Assembly (NCBI RefSeq): GCF_017896165.1
Contig: NZ_JAFCNB010000005.1
Location: 248,001 to 312,000 of the forward strand
DNA: 64,000 nucleotides
Direction: 5' to 3'
Source of the DNA: Microbispora oryzae
GTDB lineage: Bacteria; Actinomycetota; Actinomycetes; Streptosporangiales; Streptosporangiaceae
This document shows, one piece after another, positions 41,934 through 49,565 of this stretch. Position numbers and translations under genes: made by a program. Each line of letters opens with the position of its first letter. The stretch's first letter is position 1. The notes beneath the pieces are model-generated. The model made no database searches. It saw only the letters and a program-made list of their open reading frames with translations, and was not told the origin of the DNA.

Positions 41934-44798
41934 CTACGGGTCCGTGAACAGGTCAGGGCTCCGCTGGGTGAGGATCCGGGTGAGCTCGGCCCGCGAACCG
42001 ATGTCGAGCTTGGCGAAGATCCGGCGTAGATGGGTGGAGACCGTGTGCGGTGACAGGAACATCCGCGCGGCGGCCTGACGATTGGTCATCCCCCGGGCGA
42101 TCAGCTCGGCCACCGCGCGTTCGGTGTCGGTGAGGCTGTCCCAGCCGAAGGCCGGCCGCTGCGGCTGGTCCCAGTGCCGGCGCCGCACGCCCAGCTCGCG
42201 CAGTCGCGCCCGCACTCGTGCCGCGTCCCGCAGCGCGCCGATGCGCTGGTAGCCGTCATGTGCCTGATCGAAGCTGCGGACGGCCCGCTCATGGCCGATA
42301 GGACAGGACTTGTCGGCCAGCAGGCTCCCGAGGTCCTCCGCGGCGGAGGCGCGCTCCCAGCGTTGGGGGTGATTGGCCGCGACGAAGGCGAGGGCCTCGG
42401 GGTCCGCGTGGAGAAGCCCCCGAGCGTGGGCGCCCGCGACGGCGAAGATGGGATAGTCCGGATTGTTCTTGGCCAGTTGTTCGGCGGTGTCGACGACGGT
42501 CTGCGCATACGGGCGCTTCCCCGCGGCCAGCGCCAGCCGGGTCATCCAGGCGGCCGCGAGGGGCGCCGTGATGAGCGTCCATCGCTGTCTCTCCATGTCG
42601 GTGTAGGTGGAGCCGAGGATGTCCATCGCCCGGTCGCGATCGCCCTGGGCCTCGGCGACCACCGCCTCCACCCATCGTCCCAATACCGATCCGAACAGCA
42701 TCCCGGCCTCGCCCGGCTCGGCGGCGTGCCTCTCGATGTGCCGGACCGCGGCGTCCATGTCACCGCGCCGCACCTCTATGTAGGCGAGTATCGACAGCCC
42801 GGCGCGGACGAACCCCTGGGTGCCCAGCTCGTCGGCGATCGTCATCCCGGCCTGGGCTTCGGCCGCGGCGTCGTCGAGCCGGCCGGCCGCCAGTTTCACC
42901 CGGGCGCGGAACAGCGCGGGTTGCGCGGCCAGCACGGTCACTCCGAGGGTCTCGATGTCCTCCTGGGCGGCCTGAACGGCCAGGTCGGCCGCTTCGAACT
43001 GGCACAGGCACCGGTGCAGGTGTCCCAGCATCAGCCGCGCGTACGGACGCTGGACGGGCTCCACGGTGCCGCTGTTCGCGATCCGCAGGGCTTCGTGCAC
43101 GTGGTCGAACGACTCGGCGATCCGCCCGTCGACCATGGCGCATCGGGAGAGCATCAGCAGCGCCCCGACGGCGGCGGCATCCGAATGCCGCTCGCGCTCG
43201 GCGAGAACAGCGGTCGCCCGCCGCTCTCCCTTTCTCAGGTCGCTCAGCGAGATGAGTCCCCAGAAGACCGTCCATTCGGCGAGGCCACGGAGGTCGTCTG
43301 AGATGTCCGGCCGGCCGAGCACGCCTTCGGCCTCCGACACCGCGTCCGCCGGGCGGCCGCTCAGGAGCAGGATGTACGCCAGCCCGCATCGCAGGCGATG
43401 CGCCAGTCCGGAGGGCGCCCTGCTGAGCGCGGGGCCGACGAGATCCGCCGCCTCGGACAACCGCCCGATGGCCGTCAGGGCGTCGACCGCGGTGGCCACG
43501 CGGCCCACCCAGCCGGGATCGGCGGGGTCGGTCAGTTCGAGCGCCCGGGTGGCGAGATCGGCGGCGGTCTGCGGCGACGACCGCAGCACCTCCCGCGCCG
43601 CCCGGTCCAGGGTGAGCAACGCCGACACGTCCCCGCGGCCGGCGCTGTGGATGAGATGCGCGGCGGCGGGCACGGCCGACCCGCCTCGCCTGAGCAGCAT
43701 CTCCCCCGCCTCGCCGTGCAGGGCACGCCGGACGGCGGGCGACAGGGTCTCCGTCACCGCCTGCCACAGCAGGTCGTGGCGGAAGGCCAGGGCGTGCCCG
43801 GCGGACTCGACGATGCCCGCCGATATGGCCTCCTCCAGCATGGGCAGCAGATCGCCCGTCGACTCGCCGAGCATCTCGGCCAGATCTTTCACGGAGAAGG
43901 ACCGGCCCAGCACTCCGGCGACCTGGAGCAGATGTCTGGTCCGTGTGGACAACTCCTCCAGACGCTGCCGGGTGACCGCGTGAGCCGGCGGCAGCCGTGT
44001 CGGGATCACCCGCGCGTGACCGTCGGAGATCTGGAACACGCCCTCGCGCTTGAGCTTGTCGAGGAGATCGACGAGCATGAACGGATTGGCGTCGGCCACG
44101 CCGGTCAGGGCCAGCACGTCGGGTCCGGGCGCCGCCCCGAGGACGTCGGTGACCACTTCGGCCACCGCTTCGTCGTCCAGCGCCGTCAGAACGATCCGTG
44201 TCGCGCCGTCACGTTCCAGCGTATTGAACAGGCAGTCGAGGCGGAGATCATGGCCGCCGCCGGTCGTACGCGCCAGTATCCAGAGGAGCGGCGAGGATGC
44301 GAGGTCTCTCGTCAGTGACCGCAGGGCCAGCAGCGTCAGCGGGTCGGCCCACTGCAGGTCGTCCAGAGTGAGAAGCACGGGCCCGTGCGCCGTCAGCGTT
44401 TCCAGCGGCTCCTGCAGTTGCTCCAGCATGAGCAGTCGCCGGTCCGCCGGACCCGCGATACCGGCGTTCTCGCCGACGCGAATACGGCAACCGGATCTCT
44501 CGAGTGCCGACGTCAACGGGGCCAGCGGGATCAGCTGGGTGAGCTCGTCCGCGGAGCCCCGGACCACCCGGACTCCCTGACCTTCCGCCGCCGTCGCGGC
44601 CACATCCAGCAGGTGGCTCTTCCCCACCCCTGACGGGCCCTCGACCAGCACGGCCCCGCCCCTGCCGACCAGAGCCGCCCGCAGCAGACCGACGAGAAGC
44701 TTCCACTCCCCCACACGGCCACGCCACCCGGGCCATGACGCCCCCCGGCATTCGGACTCACCAGCAGTCTTTATGACAGGACTGGACAAATCCTCCAT
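41934..44798 (-). CDS. LuxR-family LAL regulator with ATPase domain
   Basis: About 954 residues from the ATG at 44796-44798 (MEDLSSPVIKTAGESE). Other in-frame starts (GTG, ATG up to 44888) are possible; none has a good ribosome site. The N-terminal AAA/STAND ATPase has Walker A VEGPSGVGKSHLLDVA and Walker B GPVLLTLDDLQWADPLTLLALRSL. A middle region (about 330-850) is made of TPR-like helical repeats. The C-terminal LuxR helix-turn-helix is FGWDSLTDTERAVAELIARGMTNRQAAARMFLSPHTVSTHLRRIFAKL. This is the LAL (MalT-like) architecture: ligand binding and ATP drive oligomerisation and activation of target promoters, often of secondary-metabolite clusters. Convergent with the monooxygenase gene, divergent from two kinases. 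Confidence 0.9.
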   Translation of the reverse strand: MEDLSSPVIKTAGESECRGASWPGWRGRVGEWKLLVGLLRAALVGRGGAVLVEGPSGVGKSHLLDVAATAAEGQGVRVVRGSADELTQLIPLAPLTSALERSGCRIRVGENAGIAGPADRRLLMLEQLQEPLETLTAHGPVLLTLDDLQWADPLTLLALRSLTRDLASSPLLWILARTTGGGHDLRLDCLFNTLERDGATRIVLTALDDEAVAEVVTDVLGAAPGPDVLALTGVADANPFMLVDLLDKLKREGVFQISDGHARVIPTRLPPAHAVTRQRLEELSTRTRHLLQVAGVLGRSFSVKDLAEMLGESTGDLLPMLEEAISAGIVESAGHALAFRHDLLWQAVTETLSPAVRRALHGEAGEMLLRRGGSAVPAAAHLIHSAGRGDVSALLTLDRAAREVLRSSPQTAADLATRALELTDPADPGWVGRVATAVDALTAIGRLSEAADLVGPALSRAPSGLAHRLRCGLAYILLLSGRPADAVSEAEGVLGRPDISDDLRGLAEWTVFWGLISLSDLRKGERRATAVLAERERHSDAAAVGALLMLSRCAMVDGRIAESFDHVHEALRIANSGTVEPVQRPYARLMLGHLHRCLCQFEAADLAVQAAQEDIETLGVTVLAAQPALFRARVKLAAGRLDDAAAEAQAGMTIADELGTQGFVRAGLSILAYIEVRRGDMDAAVRHIERHAAEPGEAGMLFGSVLGRWVEAVVAEAQGDRDRAMDILGSTYTDMERQRWTLITAPLAAAWMTRLALAAGKRPYAQTVVDTAEQLAKNNPDYPIFAVAGAHARGLLHADPEALAFVAANHPQRWERASAAEDLGSLLADKSCPIGHERAVRSFDQAHDGYQRIGALRDAARVRARLRELGVRRRHWDQPQRPAFGWDSLTDTERAVAELIARGMTNRQAAARMFLSPHTVSTHLRRIFAKLDIGSRAELTRILTQRSPDLFTDP

Positions 44799-45114
44799 AT
44801 GCCCATGAGACACCCGGCGCGCAGGGGGCGCAACACACCATCGGAGGAATTGATCTTCGGACCGGCCTCGGAGCCCAACATCCCCCAAACATGCGATACG
44901 GCGGCTTTCGCCGCACGTCAGGATCAGACCAACTCACTCCCCATTTCGGTATCTCCGTATCTCTGTATCTCTGTATCTCTGCATCTCGGTGAGGTGACAC
45001 GGAAGGGATGCCCCCCCGGCGAGGGCACACCGGAAGTACGTCAGCGACAGGACCGCCTGCGGCGACTCCCGGGCCTTCAGCAGCCCGACATCCCTCGAAT
45101 CCGCGTTCGAAAGG
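44799..45114. other. Intergenic region with 8-bp tandem repeat
   Basis: 316 bp between the divergent LAL regulator and the first histidine kinase. At 44947-44986 five 8-bp units of the type CTGTATCT lie head to tail (CGGTATCT, CCGTATCT, CTGTATCT twice, CTGCATCT). The rest is AT-richer than coding DNA. Promoters for both genes must be here, but I cannot assign -35/-10 boxes with confidence. Confidence 0.7.
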
Positions 45115-46308
45115 ATGACAGTGGACCTGCCTGGCGAATGGCTGATACTGCTGTGGCCGTTGCCGGCCCTGCTGACCTGGATCGTCGTGGTCAAGGGCCT
45201 TCTTCTCCTGCTGGCCGGCCGATACCGGCCACGCTCCCTGCGGGGACAGATCACCGTGCTGGTCACCGTCGTGGCCGTCGTCACCCTCCTGACCGCGGAT
45301 GCGTGGGTGTACGCCGTGCCGCAGGCGATCGCCGGCCGATGGCCGGTCGTGGCGTCGGTCGCCCTGATGACCCGGTATCGAGTCGCGGACTCCTGGGAGT
45401 GGATCGTGCTCGTCGGGATCGGTGAGCTGATCGCCCTGGCCGGGTTGGCCACGTGGAAGGTGACGGGCCGGCTGCTGCGCCCGGTGGAGAAGGTCCGCAC
45501 CGAGCTCGCCGTGATCGAGTACGGCGATCTGCCTGTTCATGTGGCCGGACGGCAGCCCGCGCGGGAGTTCGACCGCCTGTTCCGCACGCTCGACAGGGCG
45601 CTGGACCGGGTGCACGCCACGAAGCTGGAACAGACGGCGGTCGCGCGCCGCCAGTGGAAGTTCGCCTCCGACGTCTCCCATGAGCTGCGCACTCCGATCG
45701 CGGGACTGCGGGCGCAGCTCGAAGACGCGCAAGAGGATCCCCGCGCCCGGCTGACCGAGTTGCTCAGGACGACGCTGCGTCAGGTGGCACGACTGGAGAC
45801 GATCACCGACGACGTCCTGCGCCTGGCTCTCGCGGAGGACCGCCCGCCCCAGGCACCGCGGCGTGTCGATCTCGCGGCGCTGGTCCGGACCGAGGTCGCG
45901 CAACGCAGCGACCGGATCCCCGTTCAGCTCCGCCTGGCCCACGACGCCGTCGTCGACGTCGTACCGACCCAGATCGGCCGGCTGCTCGCCAACCTGCTGA
46001 ACAACGCCCAGAGGCACGCCGCGGGTCTCGTACTCGTCGAGGTGCGCTCCACCCACGCCGCCGTCGAGCTCGCGGTCGGCGACGACGGGGCCGGGGTAGC
46101 CGAGGCCGACCGCGAGCGGGTGTTCCAGCGCTTCACCCGCTTGGCAGAGGCCCGCCGGCGCGACCCCGACGGCACCGGTCTCGGCCTGGCCATCGCCCGG
46201 GACATCGCTCATGCCCATCACGGCACCCTCACCGTCGAAGAGAGCGATCTGGGCGGGGCGCGCTTCGTCTTCCGGCTTCCCAGATCGCGACGACGAGGAA
46301 CGGGGTAA
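45115..46308 (+). CDS. Sensor histidine kinase, first of a tandem pair
   Basis: A 397-residue membrane kinase. Hydrophobic segments near 8-33 (WLILLWPLPALLTWIVVVKGLLLLL), 46-70 and 95-112 give a short sensor region; then a HAMP-like stretch (TGRLLRPVEKVRTELAVIEYGDL) and HisKA with FASDVSHELRTPIAGLRAQLEDA. HATPase has LLNNAQRHA, GDDGAGVAEADRERVFQRF and GTGLGLAIARDIAHAHHGTLTVEE. All catalytic boxes are intact. Start is uncertain: ATG 45115, or GTG 45121, which has AAAGGA at better spacing. Only two bases separate it from the second kinase gene. No response regulator gene is adjacent. Confidence 0.9.
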   Translation: MTVDLPGEWLILLWPLPALLTWIVVVKGLLLLLAGRYRPRSLRGQITVLVTVVAVVTLLTADAWVYAVPQAIAGRWPVVASVALMTRYRVADSWEWIVLVGIGELIALAGLATWKVTGRLLRPVEKVRTELAVIEYGDLPVHVAGRQPAREFDRLFRTLDRALDRVHATKLEQTAVARRQWKFASDVSHELRTPIAGLRAQLEDAQEDPRARLTELLRTTLRQVARLETITDDVLRLALAEDRPPQAPRRVDLAALVRTEVAQRSDRIPVQLRLAHDAVVDVVPTQIGRLLANLLNNAQRHAAGLVLVEVRSTHAAVELAVGDDGAGVAEADRERVFQRFTRLAEARRRDPDGTGLGLAIARDIAHAHHGTLTVEESDLGGARFVFRLPRSRRRGTG

Positions 46309-46310
46309 CG

Positions 46311-47684
46311 ATGAGACTGACGAACTGCACGCTCAGGGGCCGCGTAGCCCTTTTCACCGGCGCCGCGGTGGGGGTCCTCTGCGTCGCCTTCTCCATCGTC
46401 CTGATGTTCGCGCTCAACCGGATGGCGACGCAGAACCTCACCAAGGAAGTGACCGCGGTGGGTGAGCTCACCGCCTACTACGTCGACCGAGGCGAACTGG
46501 TCAATCCGCTTCCTCCCATTCCGCGCAACCTGGTCCGCCCGGTTCAGGTGGTCGATCCGCAGGGGAAGGTGGTCGCCGCCACCCAGGACCTGCAGCGCAA
46601 GCCCGTCATGGCGCATTTCGCGCCCAGGAACCCGCAGCGAGTGGCGACAGCCGTCGTGTGCGATGCCGTCTTCGCCTCCAAAGGCTGCCACATCATCGTC
46701 GCGCAGCAGGTGTTCCGCAACGGCGACTGGACTATCTACAGCGCCGCGCCCACGCTCCCGTTCTACGTCTACCCGGGCGTGACGGCCATCCTGCTCGCGG
46801 GCACGGTCCTCTTCACGATCGCGGTCGCCTACGGAGCGCGGCACACCGTCACCAGGTCGCTCCGACCCGTGGACGCCATCCGCGCCCAGCTCGACCACAT
46901 CCGGAGCACCAACCTGGGCAGCCGGGTCCCGGTGCCCACGGCCAGAGACGAGATCTTCCGGCTGGCCCGCAGTGTCAACCAGACGCTGGACCGGCTGGAG
47001 GACATGTTCGAACAGCAGCGGCAGTTCTGCGCCGACGCGTCCCACGAACTGCGGACCCCTCTCACCGCCATCCGCGCTCAGGTGGAGGACGCCCTCCTGG
47101 CCCCCGACGACGTCGACCTGGAGGGATTGTGCAAGGCCGTGCTGCCGAGCGTGGAGCGTCTCCAAGCGATCACGGCGGATCTGCTGACACTCACCCGGCT
47201 GGACTCCGGCGCACCGTCCGAGGGGCAGCCGGTCGACCTGACGCGACTCGTCGCCCTGGAGCTGAACGGTCACGAGTTCGAGAGGGAGGTGGTCCGTGAT
47301 CTGGCACCTGGGGTGGTCGTCAGAGGCGACCCGGCGCGGTTGCGCCAGTTGATCTGCAATCTGCTCCAGAACGCCCATCGGCACGCGTCCACCACCGTCA
47401 CGGTCACGATCAGGCCGGGATGCGGGAAGGGCGACCCGAGATTTCCGAGGGGCGTCGCGGAACTGGAGATCCTCGACGACGGCGCCGGAATCGCCGCCGA
47501 CCAGCGGGAGACGGTGTTCCGGCGGTTCGCCCGGCTGGACACGGCCCGCAGCAGGGACGCCGGCGGAATCGGCCTCGGCCTGCCCATCGCCCGGCAGATC
47601 GCCGAGAATCACGGCGGCACACTGACCATCCAGGACAGCGATCGAGGGGCGCGATTCGTCGTCCGGCTCCCCCTGGTTTCCTAG
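46311..47684 (+). CDS. Sensor histidine kinase, second of a tandem pair
   Basis: A 457-residue kinase. TM1 is at about 13-33 (VALFTGAAVGVLCVAFSIVLMFAL) and TM2 at about 162-185 (FYVYPGVTAILLAGTVLFTIAVAY). The extracytoplasmic loop of about 130 residues has two cysteines (VVCDAVFASKGC). HAMP is RSLRPVDAIRAQLDHIRSTNLGSRVPVP; HisKA is FCADASHELRTPLTAIRAQVEDALLAPDDVD; HATPase has LLQNAHRHASTTV, LDDGAGIAADQRETVFRRFARLD and GGIGLGLPIARQIAENHGG. It resembles the kinase before it in the catalytic half (shared F.AD.SHELRTP..A.RAQ.EDA) but has a different sensor region, so the pair could arise from duplication with replacement of the input domain. It lacks a local response regulator. Confidence 0.91.
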   Translation: MRLTNCTLRGRVALFTGAAVGVLCVAFSIVLMFALNRMATQNLTKEVTAVGELTAYYVDRGELVNPLPPIPRNLVRPVQVVDPQGKVVAATQDLQRKPVMAHFAPRNPQRVATAVVCDAVFASKGCHIIVAQQVFRNGDWTIYSAAPTLPFYVYPGVTAILLAGTVLFTIAVAYGARHTVTRSLRPVDAIRAQLDHIRSTNLGSRVPVPTARDEIFRLARSVNQTLDRLEDMFEQQRQFCADASHELRTPLTAIRAQVEDALLAPDDVDLEGLCKAVLPSVERLQAITADLLTLTRLDSGAPSEGQPVDLTRLVALELNGHEFEREVVRDLAPGVVVRGDPARLRQLICNLLQNAHRHASTTVTVTIRPGCGKGDPRFPRGVAELEILDDGAGIAADQRETVFRRFARLDTARSRDAGGIGLGLPIARQIAENHGGTLTIQDSDRGARFVVRLPLVS

Positions 47685-47897
47685 CCGCGGGGAGACGCCG
47701 GCACCCGCCCTGTGAGCGGCTCGGGGGCCAATGTTGATCATTGATCGAATCTTTACCCAAGGCGAGTCGGCAAGGCATCCACGATCAGCGCTCTGACCTG
47801 CGCTTTCTCTACCCCGGAAGCCCCTTAACCTGAGCCCCACCAAGATGTCTTGCGGCATTTGGCATCAAGCGCGTGCAGCAGCCCCCATCATGTGCTC

Positions 47898-48542
47898 ATG
47901 CCCGCTTTTGTCACCCTGTCCGGGCGCTCCGTGCGCCTGGAACCGCTCAGCCTCGCGGTGGTCGACGAGCTCGTCACCGCGGCGAATGAAGACCGTTCCA
48001 CTTACGCCTTCACTCGCGTTCCCGCAGGCCGGGAAGAGATGGTCTCCTATGTGGAGGCCGCCTTGGCTGAGCAGGCGGAGGGCCGCACGATGCCCTTCGC
48101 CATCCGGTGGCTGCACACCGACCGCGTGGTCGGTGCCACCCGCTTGATGAACCTGGAGTACTGGCAGGGCCCGATGCCCTGGCCTCCCGGGGCGAGAGGC
48201 GCGGTGGGCGAGGTCCCGTCCGTCGCGGACATCGGGTACACCTGGCTCGCCGCGTCGGCCCAGGGGACCGGTGTGAACCGGGAGAGCAAGTTCATGATGC
48301 TCTCCCACGCCTTCGAGACCTGGCAGGTTCACCGGATCACCCTCAAGGCAGACGTACGCAACACGAGATCACGGGCCGCCATCGAGGCCCTCGGCGCGCA
48401 CCTTGACGGTGTGCGACGGGCGGAAAGCCGAGGCGCCGACGACACGGTCCGAGATACCGCGTACTACTCCATCCTGAGTCCCGAATGGCCCGCGGTGAGG
48501 GAACGCCTCAGCGCGCGGCTCGGCCTGATGGAGGCGGCCTGA
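47898..48542 (+). CDS. GNAT-family (RimJ/RimL-like) N-acetyltransferase
   Basis: A 214-residue acetyl-CoA-dependent acetyltransferase. The start chosen is ATG 47898 (MPAFVTLSGRSVRLEPLSLAVVDEL), where the conserved domain begins. It shows the RimL-like order: VRLEPL, FAIRWLHTDRVVGATRLMNLEYW, ADIGYTWLAASAQGTGVNRESKFMMLSHAFETWQVHRITLKADVRNTRSRAAIEALGAHLDGVRR and DTAYYSILSPEWPAVRERL. In the acetyl-CoA loop the usual RGxG (Q/R-x-x-G-x-G/A) is present as AQGTGVN. RimL-like enzymes acetylate protein N-termini or antibiotics; the substrate is unknown. Follows the two kinases by 213 bp. Confidence 0.87.
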   Translation: MPAFVTLSGRSVRLEPLSLAVVDELVTAANEDRSTYAFTRVPAGREEMVSYVEAALAEQAEGRTMPFAIRWLHTDRVVGATRLMNLEYWQGPMPWPPGARGAVGEVPSVADIGYTWLAASAQGTGVNRESKFMMLSHAFETWQVHRITLKADVRNTRSRAAIEALGAHLDGVRRAESRGADDTVRDTAYYSILSPEWPAVRERLSARLGLMEAA

Positions 48543-48617
48543 CATCCCCGCGGGCCGATCGCGGCCACCCCTGACCTTTCGGAACCACCAGATCAGAACG
48601 AGCACAGAAAACCGGGC

Positions 48618-48648
48618 GCGGCCCGCCCCCGATGAGGGGACGGGCCGC
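48618..48648 (-). terminator. Hairpin downstream of the His-rich secreted-protein gene
   Basis: GCGGCCCG (48618-48625) pairs with CGGGCCGC (48641-48648), extended by CCCC/GGGG with one bulged base. Read in the direction of the minus-strand gene it is followed by CCCGGTTTTCTG, a short T-run. It also serves the convergent acetyltransferase gene. Confidence 0.65.
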
Positions 48649-48704
48649 GGCCGGTGGAGCGGGGAAGGGAGGACTGCCGGTAGTCACCGGGGACTTCGGT
48701 CCTC

Positions 48705-49301
48705 TCAGTGGCCGTGACCGTGGCCGTCGTGGCCGTCGTGGCCGTCGTGGCCGTCGTGGCCGTCGTGGCCGTCGTGGCCGTGACCGTCGTGGCCGTGGCC
48801 GTAGGAGTCGGCCTCGTACACCTCACGCCACGAGCCGCAGCGGATGGGGAAGTTGCTGCGGAGACCGATCTGGCAGACACGGGCGTCGACCTGCTCGACG
48901 TCGTACTTCCAGAAGGTGAAGGACTTGTAGCCGCCGGCGCCGCAGTACTTGTACGACTTCGTGGACCAGTCGCCGTCGAACGACTGCACGCGGAACTGGA
49001 TGAAGGCGCACTGGCCGCCCTGGCGGTACGTCCGGCGGTCGAGGTCGTAGAGCCGGCCGCTGATCCGGGTCCTGTTGCTCTCGTCGTCGCCGAAACGGTA
49101 GTCGACGTTGATGGAGCCGTTGGCCCGGGCGAGGCCGTTGCTGGACCAGTAGCTGCCCCAGTAACCGGCGTAGTCGGACGACTTGGCGTGGCTGGCGGTG
49201 GCGGTGGAGGCGCTGGCCGAGGTCGTGAAGGCCGGGACGGTCACCGCGACGGCGGCGGTGACGGCGGCGAGACCCAGCAGGTTTCGGACGGAGCGACGCA
49301 T
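48705..49301 (-). CDS. Secreted protein with His-Asp-Gly tail, unknown
   Basis: A 198-residue secreted protein; ATG at 49299-49301 with AGGAG eight bases upstream. Signal peptide MRRSVRNLLGLAAVTAAVAVTVPAFTTSASA. The mature domain (about 40-165) contains YAGYWGSYWSSNGLARANGSINVDYRF, ISGRLYDLDRRTYRQGGQCAFIQFRVQSFDGDWSTKSYKYCGAGGYKSFTFWKYDVEQVDARVCQIGL and FPIRCGSWREVY. It has four cysteines that could form two disulfides, and a beta-rich look. The last 29 residues are HGHDGHGHDGHDGHDG.., encoded by 9-bp repeats at 48708-48803. Such tails bind nickel, zinc or copper. The tail is appended to an otherwise complete domain, so its length may vary. No family recognised. Confidence 0.75.
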   Translation of the reverse strand: MRRSVRNLLGLAAVTAAVAVTVPAFTTSASASTATASHAKSSDYAGYWGSYWSSNGLARANGSINVDYRFGDDESNRTRISGRLYDLDRRTYRQGGQCAFIQFRVQSFDGDWSTKSYKYCGAGGYKSFTFWKYDVEQVDARVCQIGLRSNFPIRCGSWREVYEADSYGHGHDGHGHDGHDGHDGHDGHDGHDGHGHGH

Positions 49302-49565
49302 TTTACTTCTCCTGATTTGAGGACGATCCCCCGTCGCGGGGTGCTTCCGGGGTTGCACCTCAGTGATAGGCCCGGCCGCCTGCAAGACGCTTTCAGCGGG
49401 CTGACATCGGTTTGCGAACCGCTTTCAGTCCCTTGAACCCACCATGAACTGCCCTGGGGCTCCCTTTGGGAGAGACGCCCGTGGACTTATCATTTGGTCG
49501 GAAAACTTGCCAATGACAGCGAATCCCCAGGTCGACCTGGGGTCAATTTGCGGAGAAAAGAGCAT

